64,000 nt of DNA. Origin: Streptomyces roseolilacinus (lineage in GTDB: Bacteria; Actinomycetota; Actinomycetes; Streptomycetales; Streptomycetaceae). Shown piece by piece: positions 42,212 through 51,108 of the stretch. Numbering within the stretch: position 1 is the stretch's first letter; each line of letters starts with the position of its first letter. The stretch is from contig NZ_BMSV01000002.1 in the NCBI RefSeq assembly GCF_014649335.1, positions 618,036 through 682,035 of the forward strand. The letters run 5' to 3'. The notes below the pieces were generated by a model. The model did not search any database and was not told where the DNA came from. It saw only the letters and a list, made by a program, of their open reading frames with translations. The translations under genes and the position numbers were made by a program.

Positions 42212-45200
42212 TTGTCCTTTGTCGCAAGAGCCGAACGCGCGCGGCCGCCCTCGGTCCACGCGGGCCACCGGTGGACGGCACTGGGGTGCGTCCTGGCCCT
42301 GCTGGCCGGTCTCGCCGCCGTGATCGCCGTGCCCACCGACGCGGTGGCGCTGCAACGGCCGCAGGACATCCGGGTGGCGACCCAGAACATGCAGCAGAGG
42401 GCGCTCTGGAACGCGCGCATCGCGCTGCTGACGGGGCACCACGACGTGATCGCCCTGCAGGAAGTGCCCCACGGCATGGTGAACGGGGAACGGGTCCCCC
42501 TCCCGCCGAGCAGCGATGCCGGCAACCGGTTGCAGCTGCTCACGGACCGCGGCGGAGCGGGCCAGCTCCCCGCGCTGCCCCCGAGGGTCACGGAGTACCG
42601 CTGGAACGCGGGCACGGCCTACCGGCAGCGCGAGGTCTACCTCTACCTGCTGCAGACCTCCGGCACGCAGGAGCCCCACAACCTGCCGGTGGGGATGATC
42701 ACCTCGCAGCGGGCCTGGAACGCCCTGGACGTGCACCACGCCAACAGCAGGCGCAACGCCCTGGTCGTCCTCGACGACTCCCACCGGATGGCGTACGCCT
42801 CCTTCCACGCGAACGCCACCCCGAACAACCTCGGCCACGAGATGGTCCAGCAGATAGCGAACGAGGTGGGCGCCCTGGGGCAGAACGGCGGGCAGCCCTG
42901 GAACTGGGCCGTCATCGGCGACTTCAACCGGCAGCCGGACACCATGGCGAACAGCACCACGATCCGGAACCTCGGCGCCACGGTCATCTTCCCGCGCGAC
43001 GCGCACGGCAACCCGGCCCGCACGCACACGAGTCCCGGCGCGGGCACCCTGGACTACATGGTCACGTCCGCCCCGCAGGCGCACTGGCACCACGCCTACG
43101 CGATCGGCAGCACGGCGTGGGGCGACTCCGGCAGCGACCACTTCTCGGTGTCGTTCGGCGGGACGCTGCGGGCCCAGGCGGAGCCGGGCGAGGCCCTCCT
43201 CCTGGAGAACAACGCGGCGGGCGCCGCCGGGATCCTCACCGGAGACCCGGGAGGCACTCCCAACGGAGAGGTGTGGGGCAGCCGGCGGAACCAGACCTGG
43301 CGCCCGGTCGACCACACCCTGTTCGAGGACGGGCACGTCTACTTCAAGCTGCAGAACGTGGCCACCTCGACGTTCATGCTGTCCGGGAGCTACGGCGTGG
43401 TGGGGGACAAGCCCTACCTGGTGGACCCGGCCCTTCCCGCCCAGGCCTGGCTGTGGCGCTTCGACGGCGACACCATCCGCAACACCAGCAACCAGCGCCT
43501 CGCCATGTCGGGGAACGACCGCAACGTGGGGATGCACAAGCCCGTGCCGGTGGACCCCGACCCGTCCGCGTCCTGGTCGATCCACACGGTCGACCTGGAC
43601 CACCTGGACACCGCGGGGTTCCCCGTGGACACGGACAAGCCCGTCTACCTCGTCAACCGCACCACCGAGCGGTCCGTGCGGGAGGACACCGCGGCGGTCG
43701 AGGTCGTCGAGGGACACCTGCGCGACCACATGGCGGGCGCGGACGACGAGAAGTGGGTCCTCCGCCCGTCCGCCCTCCCGGGCAGCGTGTACCTGATCAA
43801 CCGCCGGTCCGGCCGCTGCCTCAGCGCCGAGACCACCCTGCCCCTGATGTTCCCCGTGCAGTCCCGGACCCGGCCCTGCCCGGCCGCCGGCAGCGGGCCG
43901 GACGCCGCGCTGACCCTGTCGTGGCACTACGTGGACGGGCAGGTCCAGAACGCCCACACGGGCGCGGTCCTGGGGCATGCCCCCACCGCCTCACCGACCC
44001 TGGGCACCGGCCTGACCGTCTTCCCCGAGCACACCACCCGGTTCCACCTGATGCCCACCGGGGACACCGTCCCGGGCCTGCCGGGGGAACCGCCGCCCCC
44101 GCACGACGAGTTGAAGAAGCTCGCCGTGATGCCGCTGGGTGACTCCATCACCCTGGGCGTGGGCAGCGGCACCCGCACCGGCTACCGGCCCGCGCTGGCG
44201 CAGATGCTCGCCCAGGACGCCCCGGACGTGCGGTTCGTCGGCTCGATGCAGGACGCCGACGGCACCCGCCACGAGGGGCACTCCGGCTGGCGCATCGACC
44301 AGATCTCCGCGAACGTCGAGCGCTGGATGGAACAGGCCAAGCCCAACCTGGTCCTGCTGCACATCGGCACCAACGACATGAACCGCGACCACCAGGTGGA
44401 CACCGCCCCGCAGCGCCTGGCGGGTCTGATCGACCAGATCCACGGCTCCTCGCCGAACACGGCGATCGTCGTCGCCTCCCTCGTACCGGCGGCCGACCGG
44501 ACCGTGCAGGCCCGGGTGAACGCGTACAACCGGGCCATCCCCGGCATCGTCGCCGACCGCGCCCGGCGCGGCTACCGCATCACCCAGGTCAGCATGAGCA
44601 CGCTGACGGTGGCGGACCTCGACGACGACCTCCACCCCAACGACCGGGGCTACCTGAAGATGGCGGGCACCTTCCACGGCGGCGTCGTCACCGCCGCCCG
44701 CAACAAGTGGATCGACGAGAACGTCACCGTCAAGCCGGCCCCGCCCGGCACGGGGAGCCCGACGGTGACCGGCGACTACCGCGTCGACGTCGACGGCGAC
44801 GGGCGCTCGGACTACCTCGTCGTCGAGGACAACGGCGCCGTCCGCGCCTGGACCGGCTCCACGGCCGCCGACGGCACGGTGAAGTGGGCCGCCCAGGGCG
44901 TCATCGCCACCGGCTCCGCCCAGTGGACCGGGGACCAGGTCCGCTTCGCCGACGTCGGCGGCGACGCCCGCGCCGACTACCTCGTCCTCGCCCCCAACGG
45001 CGCCGTGCGCGCGTTCGTCAACGAGGGCGGCGACGGGCGCGGCGGCTGGCGGGACCTCGGCACCATCGCCTCCGGCTCCACCGCCTGGAACAGTACGCAG
45101 GTCCGCTTCGCCGACATCGGCGGCGACGCCAAGGCCGACTACCTCGTCGTGTCCGACCGCGGCGCGGTCCGTGCCTTCCTCCACACCACCACGGTCACCG

Positions 45201-45604
45201 GCGCGGTCAAGTGGAGCGACCAGGGGACCGTGGCCACCGGTTCGGACCGGTGGACCGCCGAGGACGTCCGGTTCGCCGACGTCGGCGGCGACACCAAGGC
45301 CGACTACCTCATCGTCGCCGGCAACGGCGCGATCCAGGCGTACGTCAACACCACCACCGCGGACGGCACGGTCGCGTGGGACGGCCGGGGCTACGTCGCC
45401 TCCGGCTCCTCGCAGTGGACGGGCGACCAGGTCCGCTTCGGCGACGTCACCGGCGACGCCCGCGCCGACTACCTCGTCCTCGCCCCCGACGGCGCGCTGA
45501 CCGCCTACGACAACATCACCGGGGCCGGTGCGACGGCGGACTGGAAGGGCCTCGGGGTCATCGCCACCGGCACCGGCAGCCCGGCCGCCCGCGTCCGCAT
45601 CTGA
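42212..45604 (+). CDS. Secreted chimera: CdtB-like nuclease, beta-trefoil, SGNH hydrolase, VCBS repeats
   Basis: Protein of 1130 residues with four parts. After a signal peptide (about 1-46) comes an endonuclease/exonuclease/phosphatase domain (50-325): ATQNM, VIALQEV, REVYLYLLQTSG, SFHANA, VIGDFNRQP (Asp237, Asn239), LDYMV and SDHFSV (Asp309, His310). The REVYLYLLQT/MITSQRAW stretch resembles CdtB, the DNase of cytolethal distending toxin. Residues 330-620 look like a ricin-type or related beta-trefoil region (NQTWRPVD, QAWLWRFDGDTIRN, SGRCLSAE). Residues 635-840 are an SGNH esterase: GDSITLG (Ser645), GTNDMN, DDDLHPND (Asp806, His808). Residues 855-1130 contain five VCBS/FG-GAP repeats (VRFADVGGDARADYLV). 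The TTG start at 42212 has GAAAGG eight bases upstream. It stands alone between terminators. Confidence 0.88.
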   Translation: MSFVARAERARPPSVHAGHRWTALGCVLALLAGLAAVIAVPTDAVALQRPQDIRVATQNMQQRALWNARIALLTGHHDVIALQEVPHGMVNGERVPLPPSSDAGNRLQLLTDRGGAGQLPALPPRVTEYRWNAGTAYRQREVYLYLLQTSGTQEPHNLPVGMITSQRAWNALDVHHANSRRNALVVLDDSHRMAYASFHANATPNNLGHEMVQQIANEVGALGQNGGQPWNWAVIGDFNRQPDTMANSTTIRNLGATVIFPRDAHGNPARTHTSPGAGTLDYMVTSAPQAHWHHAYAIGSTAWGDSGSDHFSVSFGGTLRAQAEPGEALLLENNAAGAAGILTGDPGGTPNGEVWGSRRNQTWRPVDHTLFEDGHVYFKLQNVATSTFMLSGSYGVVGDKPYLVDPALPAQAWLWRFDGDTIRNTSNQRLAMSGNDRNVGMHKPVPVDPDPSASWSIHTVDLDHLDTAGFPVDTDKPVYLVNRTTERSVREDTAAVEVVEGHLRDHMAGADDEKWVLRPSALPGSVYLINRRSGRCLSAETTLPLMFPVQSRTRPCPAAGSGPDAALTLSWHYVDGQVQNAHTGAVLGHAPTASPTLGTGLTVFPEHTTRFHLMPTGDTVPGLPGEPPPPHDELKKLAVMPLGDSITLGVGSGTRTGYRPALAQMLAQDAPDVRFVGSMQDADGTRHEGHSGWRIDQISANVERWMEQAKPNLVLLHIGTNDMNRDHQVDTAPQRLAGLIDQIHGSSPNTAIVVASLVPAADRTVQARVNAYNRAIPGIVADRARRGYRITQVSMSTLTVADLDDDLHPNDRGYLKMAGTFHGGVVTAARNKWIDENVTVKPAPPGTGSPTVTGDYRVDVDGDGRSDYLVVEDNGAVRAWTGSTAADGTVKWAAQGVIATGSAQWTGDQVRFADVGGDARADYLVLAPNGAVRAFVNEGGDGRGGWRDLGTIASGSTAWNSTQVRFADIGGDAKADYLVVSDRGAVRAFLHTTTVTGAVKWSDQGTVATGSDRWTAEDVRFADVGGDTKADYLIVAGNGAIQAYVNTTTADGTVAWDGRGYVASGSSQWTGDQVRFGDVTGDARADYLVLAPDGALTAYDNITGAGATADWKGLGVIATGTGSPAARVRI

Positions 45605-45648
45605 CGCCCGCCGGGCCCACCCGCAGGGACACCGGTCCGGTACCCGGA

Positions 45649-45682
45649 CCTGACGGACCCCGGCATGCCGGGGTCCGTCAGG
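45649..45682. terminator. 34-base perfect palindrome, bidirectional terminator
   Basis: Each 17-base half (45649-45665 and 45666-45682) is the exact inverse of the other, with no spacer. It lies between the convergent ends of the CdtB-like gene and the SufR-like gene and would form a long hairpin in either transcript. Confidence 0.85.
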
Positions 45683-45783
45683 CCGTCGCCCTCCCGTTCA
45701 CGCACGACCGCACGACCGCATGTCCGTACGGCCACGGGGACCCGCCGGGGCGGAGCCCATGACGTCCTCCGCGTGGGCGGGGC

Positions 45784-46482
45784 TCAGGGACGCCGCGCGC
45801 TCGCGGGCGCCGAGGGCGCCGGCCGGAGGCGGACGCAGCAGTGGCCGGGGCCGGGCTCCAGGCACGCCTGGAGGCCGTTCTCGCCGAGCCCTTCCAGCAC
45901 GCCGCGGAGCAGGTGGAGGTTCATGCCGCACACGGTCTGTGTGTGGTCGCGCGCGAGCGCGTGGAAGGGGCAGTTGCCCAGGACGACGGTGTCGCCGTCG
46001 TGGCGGGGTTCGAACCCGTGGCCTTCCAGCAGGCCGAAGACGTCCGTCTGCTCCGGTCCGGTGAGCTGCGTCCCCAGCTCGTGGGCCTTTCGGTGCAGGA
46101 CCGCCCGCACCGGTTCACCCGTGGCCTCGGATTCCTCCAGTACCTGGGCGAGGAGCCGCCCGGCCAGCTCGTAGCGCCGCTCGGGCAGGCTGACGGCGAC
46201 CTCCGTGCCGGAGCGCTTGTAGAGCTTGGCGGGACGGCCGGCTCCCGGACCGGTACGGCCGCTGCGCCGTTCGTAGACGACGTCGAGCAGCGATTCGTCC
46301 GCCAGCCGGTCCAGGTGGAAGGCCGCGGTCTTCCGGGCGAGGCCCAGGGCCTCGGCGGCCTCGTCGCGACCGACCGGACCCGGCTGGCGCACGACGTGGT
46401 CGTACAGCCTCCTCCGGGTCGGCTCGTCCAGGGCGGCCACGGCGGAGACGCCGGGACGGGGTGCCTCTTTCGGGTGGTCCAT
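45784..46482 (-). CDS. Helix-turn-helix regulator with Cys-rich C-terminus (SufR-like)
   Basis: Protein of 232 residues. The N-terminal winged helix reads AVAALDEPTRRRLYDHVVRQ, then DEAAEALGLARKTAAFHLDR and LVYERR-like LDVVYERRSGRTGPGAGRP, as in ArsR/DeoR-like regulators. The C-terminal domain carries spaced cysteines: GNCPFHALARDHTQTVCGMN and, further on, ACLEPGPGHCCVRL. A C-x12-16-C-x-C layout after a DNA-binding domain is reminiscent of SufR, which senses iron-sulfur clusters. I chose ATG 46480-46482; the frame extends nine residues further upstream. It is divergent from a DoxX-like gene with a dyad in between, so it probably controls that gene in response to redox or metal state. Confidence 0.82.
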   Translation of the reverse strand: MDHPKEAPRPGVSAVAALDEPTRRRLYDHVVRQPGPVGRDEAAEALGLARKTAAFHLDRLADESLLDVVYERRSGRTGPGAGRPAKLYKRSGTEVAVSLPERRYELAGRLLAQVLEESEATGEPVRAVLHRKAHELGTQLTGPEQTDVFGLLEGHGFEPRHDGDTVVLGNCPFHALARDHTQTVCGMNLHLLRGVLEGLGENGLQACLEPGPGHCCVRLRPAPSAPASARRP

Positions 46483-46530
46483 GAACACCAGTGTAAAACC
46501 CAAAGTCATTGACCAAAGAAGGGGTGAGTG

Positions 46531-46562
46531 CTTCTATTGCCAGTAAGAGTTGCCGATAGAAG
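46531..46562. promoter_or_regulatory. Inverted repeat before the DoxX-like gene
   Basis: CTTCTAT (46531-46537) and ATAGAAG (46556-46562) are perfect inverted copies 18 bases apart in a low-GC intergenic stretch (46490-46565). The right arm is part of the ribosome-binding region of the DoxX-like gene. Direct CAAAG repeats lie at about 46502 and 46514. This may be the site of the SufR-like regulator. Confidence 0.4.
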
Positions 46563-46572
46563 GAAGGGTGTC

Positions 46573-47010
46573 ATGTCGTCCGCAACCACCACCCCCACGT
46601 CCGCCGTCCGCGGCCGGGCCGTCCTCGCCGACCCCGGCTACCAGGCGTTCCTCGTCCTGCGCACCGGTTTCGTCGTGGCGCCGGTCCTGTTCGGCCTGGA
46701 CAAGTTCGCCAACCTGCTCGCGGACTGGCCGGTCTACCTCGCGCCGTGGATCGACGACCTCGTTCCGGGCAGCGCCCAGGCGGCCCTGTACGCCGTGGGC
46801 GTCATCGAGATCATCGCGGGCATCGCCGTCGCTCTCGCCCCCCGCTTCGGGGGCTGGCTGGTGGCCGGCTGGCTGGCCGGCATCATCGTCGACCTGCTGA
46901 CCGTCCCCGGGTACTACGACATCGCGCTGCGTGACTTCGGGCTCCTGCTCGGCGCGGTCGCCCTCGCCCGGCTCGCCCGGCGCTACCACGGCGAGCAGCC
47001 GTCCCACTGA
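46573..47010 (+). CDS. DoxX-like small membrane protein
   Basis: Protein of 145 residues with four transmembrane helices (YQAFLVLRTGFVVAPVLFGL, AALYAVGVIEIIAGIAVALA, GWLVAGWLAGIIVDLLTVPG, FGLLLGAVALARLAR). The FGLDKFANLLADW loop after the first helix and the VIEIIAGI segment are typical of DoxX/DUF417-like proteins. Some DoxX proteins join redox complexes that protect from thiol or oxidative stress. ATG 46573 follows AAGGAAGGG at good spacing. The adjacent divergent regulator has a putative metal or iron-sulfur site, consistent with a redox-responsive unit. The true partner is unknown. Confidence 0.8.
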   Translation: MSSATTTPTSAVRGRAVLADPGYQAFLVLRTGFVVAPVLFGLDKFANLLADWPVYLAPWIDDLVPGSAQAALYAVGVIEIIAGIAVALAPRFGGWLVAGWLAGIIVDLLTVPGYYDIALRDFGLLLGAVALARLARRYHGEQPSH

Positions 47011-47198
47011 CGGCGGGCACCGGCCGCGGAAGGCGACAAGGCGGGTGGGCCCCTCCGGCGCCCCACCCGCACGGCCCGCCGGCGCCACGGCCCCCCGCAC
47101 CGCGGAAGGCAGCTCTCCCCGCGCGCCCGCACGCCGCGACGCCCCGCCCCGCGCCGGCGGGCCGTGCGGGTGAGCGGCCCGCGGGGGAAGGTGGTGTC

Positions 47199-49058
47199 AT
47201 GGGAAGCGCCATCGGCCGGGCGGGAACAAAGACCGTCCCGGGCCCGCCGACCGGGAGCCCGCGCCCCGGCGGTTACGCCCCGCTGCTGGACTACGCGGTG
47301 ATCGGCGACGGCCGCACCGCGGCCCTGGTCGCCCGGGACGGGTCGGTGGACTGGCTGGGCCTGCCGGACCTGGACTCGCCCGCGGTGTTCGGCGCCGTAC
47401 TGGACGCCACCCGCGGGGGACGGTTCACGCTCGAACCGTCCGTCGCCTACCGGAGCGAGCGCCGCTACCTGCCCGGCACCAACGTCCTGGAGACCACTTT
47501 CCGCACCGCCCGGGGCACGGTGCGGGTCACCGACGCCCTCACCCTCCACGACGACACGGCCCTGACCCCGATGCGCGAGCTGCTGCGGCGCGTCGAGGGG
47601 GTGTCCGGCTCCGTGCCGCTGCGCTGGAGCGTCCGACCCCGTTTCGGCTACGGCACGATCCCCACGAGGCTCGGCCGACGCGCGGGCGTCCCGGTGGCGA
47701 CGGCCGGAGGGGACGCGCTCGCGGTCTGCGCCTGGGACGCCGGGGAACCCGCGTACGACACGACGACGATCAGCGGCCGCCTCACCCTGGACCGGGGCCG
47801 CCGCGCGCTGATCGCGATGCCGTTCGCCCACCAGGAGCCGCTGGTCCTGCCGGCCCGCGCCGAGTGCGAGGAACGGCTGGACGCCACGTGCGCGGCCTGG
47901 CGGGCCTGGACGTACGACCGCCGGTACGCCGGGCGCTGGCACCAGGCGGTGATGCGCAGCCTGCTGACGCTGAAGCTGCTGGTCCATGCCCCTTCCGGCG
48001 CCGTCGCGGCGGCGGTGACGACCTCGCTGCCGGAGGAGATCGGCGGCGAGCGGAACTGGGACTACCGCTTCTCCTGGGTGCGCGACTCCGCCCTCGCGCT
48101 GGCCGCGTTCCTGCGCCTGGGGTGCCCGGCGGAGGCGCACGCCTACTTCTGGTGGCTGATGCACGCCTCCCAGCTGACCCACCCGTCCCTGAACGTGCTG
48201 TACCGGCTGGACGGCGGGCACCGCACCCCGGAGGAGACCCTGCCCTGGGAGGGCTACCGGGGCTCGGGGCCGGTCCGCGTCGGCAACGCCGCGGTCACGC
48301 AGCTCCAGCTCGACACCCACGGGGAGCTGATGCAGACGGCCTGGCAGTACGCGCGGGCCACCGGCCGCCTGGACGCCGACGTCGCCCGCCGCCTCGCCGA
48401 GCTGGCCGACCTGGTCTGCACGGCCTGGCAGGAGCCCGACGCGGGCATCTGGGAGGTCCGCAGCCCGCCCCGGCACTTCACCCAGTCGAAGATGATGTGC
48501 TGGGTCGCCCTCGACCGCGCCGCCGACCTCGCCGAACGCGGCCTGATCCCCGACCGGCACCTCGACCGCTGGCACGACGCGCGCGACGCGATCACCGCGT
48601 TCGTCGAGACCCGCTGCTTCTCGCACCGCCGCGGCAGCTACACACGCGCCGCCGACGGCGACGACCTGGACGCCGCCGTCCTGCTGGGCCACCTCTACGG
48701 ATACGGCGGCGACGGCCACCGCGTGCGGGCCACCGTCAGCGCCCTGGAACGCCACCTGCGGCACGGCCCCTACGTCGACCGGTACACGGGGGAGGACGGT
48801 CTCGCCGGCGGCGAAGGGGCCTTCCTCGCCTGCTCCTTCTGGCTCGCCGAAGCCCTCGCCCGCACCGGCAGCCCGGCGCGGGCCGTCGAGCTGATGGACG
48901 AACTGGTCGGGCTGGCCAACGACGTCGGCCTCTACAGCGAGGAGATCGACCCCGCCACCGGCGAGTTCCTGGGGAACCTGCCCCAGGGCCTGAGCCACCT
49001 CGCGCTGATCAGCGCCGCCTGCGCCATCACCGCCGCGAGCAGGGACACCGTGCGGTGA
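47199..49058 (+). CDS. Glycoside hydrolase family 15 protein (glucoamylase/trehalase-like)
   Basis: Cytoplasmic protein of 619 residues. The N-terminal beta-sandwich (about 25-270) opens with YAPLLDYAVIGDGRTAALVA and DGSVDWLGLPDLDSPAVFGA, the hallmark of bacterial GH15. The (alpha/alpha)6 barrel (about 290-610) contains ERNWDYRFSWVRDSALAL, EPDAGIWEVRSPPRHFTQSK (general acid Glu) and LYSEEIDPATGEFLGNLPQG (catalytic base Glu), then LSHLALI. Members hydrolyse alpha-glucans, dextran or trehalose; actinobacterial ones of this length are often trehalases. The substrate cannot be fixed here. ATG 47199 has GGAAGG eight bases upstream. The stop overlaps the GTG of a membrane protein gene. Confidence 0.92.
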   Translation: MGSAIGRAGTKTVPGPPTGSPRPGGYAPLLDYAVIGDGRTAALVARDGSVDWLGLPDLDSPAVFGAVLDATRGGRFTLEPSVAYRSERRYLPGTNVLETTFRTARGTVRVTDALTLHDDTALTPMRELLRRVEGVSGSVPLRWSVRPRFGYGTIPTRLGRRAGVPVATAGGDALAVCAWDAGEPAYDTTTISGRLTLDRGRRALIAMPFAHQEPLVLPARAECEERLDATCAAWRAWTYDRRYAGRWHQAVMRSLLTLKLLVHAPSGAVAAAVTTSLPEEIGGERNWDYRFSWVRDSALALAAFLRLGCPAEAHAYFWWLMHASQLTHPSLNVLYRLDGGHRTPEETLPWEGYRGSGPVRVGNAAVTQLQLDTHGELMQTAWQYARATGRLDADVARRLAELADLVCTAWQEPDAGIWEVRSPPRHFTQSKMMCWVALDRAADLAERGLIPDRHLDRWHDARDAITAFVETRCFSHRRGSYTRAADGDDLDAAVLLGHLYGYGGDGHRVRATVSALERHLRHGPYVDRYTGEDGLAGGEGAFLACSFWLAEALARTGSPARAVELMDELVGLANDVGLYSEEIDPATGEFLGNLPQGLSHLALISAACAITAASRDTVR

Positions 49059-49534
49059 ACGCGTGGGGAACCGCCGCCGGGGCCCTCGTCGGCACCCTCG
49101 CCCTGACGACCGTGCTGCGCGCCGCCGGCGAGCTGCGGCTGACCCGCATGGACCTGCCGTTCCTCCTCGGTACGGCGGTCACCGTCGACCGCACCCGCGC
49201 CAAGGCCCTCGGCTACCTGATCCACTTCCTCGACGGGCAGGTCTTCGCGTTCGTCTACTTCGCCGTCTTCGTCGCCATCGACCGGGCGGGCTGGTGGCTG
49301 GGCGCCCTGTTCGGACTCGCGCACGGCCTGTTCGCCGGCACGGCGCTGGTCAACATCCTGCTGCCGCTCGTCCATCCGCGCATGGGCAGTCCCCTGACCA
49401 GTGCCCCGCAGACGGCGCTGCTGGAACCTCCGGGCTTCCTGATGCGCAACTACGGACCCGGGACTCCCGTGGTCACCGTCCTGGCCCACGTCGGGTACGG
49501 GGCGATCGTCGGCGGCTTCACGTCGATGCCCTGA
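49055..49534 (+). CDS. Membrane protein coupled to the GH15 gene
   Basis: Protein of 159 residues with about three to four hydrophobic segments (WGTAAGALVGTLALTTVL, IHFLDGQVFAFVYFAVFVAI, WWLGALFGLAHGLFAGTALV and the C-terminal VVTVLAHVGYGAIVGGF). The start is the GTG at 49055, which overlaps the GH15 stop as GTGA, so the two are translationally coupled. A short run of Asp/Arg-containing sequence (LRLTRMDLPFLLGTAVTVDR) lies between the first two helices. I recognise it only as a type of small actinobacterial membrane protein of unknown function; no catalytic residues are evident. It is followed by a short gap before a convergent gene. Confidence 0.75.
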   Translation: MNAWGTAAGALVGTLALTTVLRAAGELRLTRMDLPFLLGTAVTVDRTRAKALGYLIHFLDGQVFAFVYFAVFVAIDRAGWWLGALFGLAHGLFAGTALVNILLPLVHPRMGSPLTSAPQTALLEPPGFLMRNYGPGTPVVTVLAHVGYGAIVGGFTSMP

Positions 49535-49688
49535 CGCCCTGCGCCCGGTCGGCCCCCGCGAGCGCCATGCGGTCGAGGGCGGGATCGACCACCTGGGGGA
49601 CACCGCACCACCGCCACCCACTACGACACACTCGCGGCGACCGCCCTCACCGCGGTCGTCAACGCGTGGCCGTGACCGGCGCTCGTCG

Positions 49689-50120
49689 CTAGAGCTCGTC
49701 GTCCCGGGCCAGGTCCTCCCAGCGCACGCCGCGGAGCGCGGGATCGGCGTCTTCGCCAGATGGGACGTCCGGGGCGGACTGGAACCAGACCACGGTGAGG
49801 GCGGAACGGTGCAGCACCGGGTCGAGCTCGGGAGCGACCGCCGCCGAGCGGAAGACGCCGATGCAAGCCACGGAAGGCAGCACCTCGACGGGGCCGAAGG
49901 CGCCGGCGCTCTGGTCGGGGTACGCGCGGGAGGGCGCAACGAGGTGGACGGGCGCGGAGGGAAAAGCACGTTCGGCCTCCTGCAGGAGGCCCCTGACCTT
50001 CATGTCGTTGACGAACTTGCACGGGTAGCCCTCCAGCATCCCCCCGTAGGTCGAGGACATCCGCAACTCGGTGAGCTCGATCGGACGACCGGACAGGAGG
50101 ACGATGCGACTCAGCGACAT
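49689..50120 (-). CDS. Hypothetical protein, about 143 residues
   Basis: Soluble protein opening MSLSRIVLLSGRPIELTELR, then MSSTYGGMLEGYPCKFVNDM. The sequence has well-formed alternating strands and helices (APVHLVAPSRA, VEVLPSVACIGVFRS, ALTVVWFQSAP) and an acidic end (RWEDLARDDEL). There is no signal peptide, membrane segment or motif that I can name. GC at third positions and an in-frame ATG support a real gene. From memory, similar sequences occur in Streptomyces without assigned function. The gap of 251 bases to the next gene holds nothing obvious. Confidence 0.7.
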   Translation of the reverse strand: MSLSRIVLLSGRPIELTELRMSSTYGGMLEGYPCKFVNDMKVRGLLQEAERAFPSAPVHLVAPSRAYPDQSAGAFGPVEVLPSVACIGVFRSAAVAPELDPVLHRSALTVVWFQSAPDVPSGEDADPALRGVRWEDLARDDEL

Positions 50121-50371
50121 GCCGACACCCTACGCGCATGATCCACTTCCGGTACGCGCCCCGGTACCGGCGCCGAGGTGGTCCCGGGTCGCGCATCACG
50201 ACGGGGACACACCGTCGTGGACAGCCCGGCGCCGAGCCGCGTCCCGATACGTCCGTCGCCGCCCCGCCCCGCCGGGTCGGGCGGTCGGGCGGTCGCAGGA
50301 GTGAAACACCGAGGGGTGGAGAGGCGTTCCGGGAAATCCGGTAGTGAGTGAGCGAAGTCGGAGGAGCGAAC

Positions 50372-50863
50372 ATGACGAATCTCGACCCCGAGCCGCTGGA
50401 CCCCGTCAGCGCCGCGTGGAACACCGTCGCGAGCTACGACTCGTACGAGGAGGCACAAGCGGCCGTCGACCGCCTCTCCGACGAGGAGTTCCCCGTCGAG
50501 AACATCGACATCGTGGGGTCGGGTCTGCGCCTGGTGGAGCACGTCACCGGCCGGCTCACCAAGGGCATGGCGGCGGCCGGGGGCGCGGCCAGCGGCGCCT
50601 GGTTCGGCCTGTTCATCGGCCTCCTGGTGGGCCTGTTCACCCCGGGCCCGGCCTGGCTGGGCCTGCTGCTCGGCGGCGTCCTCATCGGCGCCGTGTGGGG
50701 CGCCGTGTTCGGCTACGTCGGGCACGCCGCGACGGGCGGCCGCCGGGACTTCTCCTCCGTCCGCAGCCTGGCGGCGACGAGGTACGACGTGATCGCGCGC
50801 GGCGGACAGGCCGAGCGGGCACGGGCGATCCTCCACGACTCCCGCCCGGCGGTCTCGGGCTGA
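50372..50863 (+). CDS. General stress protein 17M-like membrane protein
   Basis: Protein of 163 residues. The N-terminal 50 residues (VASYDSYEEAQAAVDRLSDE, then EFPVENIDIVGSGLRLVE) match the general stress protein 17M-like domain, a small ferredoxin-like fold. Two adjacent glycine-rich transmembrane helices follow (AAAGGAASGAWFGLFIGLLV, LGLLLGGVLIGAVWGAVFGY). The C-terminus is another strand pair (RYDVIARGGQAERARAILHD) that completes the fold around the membrane hairpin. These proteins are induced by stress in Bacillus and are widespread in actinobacteria; the mechanism is unknown. ATG 50372 follows GGAGGAG at good distance. Confidence 0.85.
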   Translation: MTNLDPEPLDPVSAAWNTVASYDSYEEAQAAVDRLSDEEFPVENIDIVGSGLRLVEHVTGRLTKGMAAAGGAASGAWFGLFIGLLVGLFTPGPAWLGLLLGGVLIGAVWGAVFGYVGHAATGGRRDFSSVRSLAATRYDVIARGGQAERARAILHDSRPAVSG

Positions 50864-51036
50864 GCGCCCGCCCCGTACGAGCCCCGAAGCCCCCGGAGGC
50901 GGGCGTCTCCACCCCCCGCCTCCGCATCACCGGACCTCTCATCGAGGACACGCGGTACTCGGGGAGAGGAGCGGCCCCGCCGTGTCCGTGCGTCCTGCCA
51001 TGGGCCCGGTGAAGGAAGCGGGAGCAAAAGAGAAGA

Positions 51037-51065
51037 GGGGGAGCCGGTGGTGTACCGGCTCCCCC
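51037..51065. terminator. Bidirectional hairpin terminator
   Basis: GGGGGAGCCGGT-ggtgt-ACCGGCTCCCCC, a perfect 12-base stem. On the minus strand it ends 44 bases beyond the stop of the secreted Asn/Val-rich protein, and on the plus strand it follows the stress-protein gene. Confidence 0.8.
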
Positions 51066-51108
51066 GGAGGGCGCGGCGGTCAGGCCGCCGCACCCGGCTG
51101 TCAGAAGG

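Noticed and set aside
49555..49680. Plus-strand segment ending HYDTLAATALTAVVNAWP, slightly like a transposase C-terminus
   Set aside because: The similarity is short and weak, with no start, no inverted ends and no second fragment nearby.
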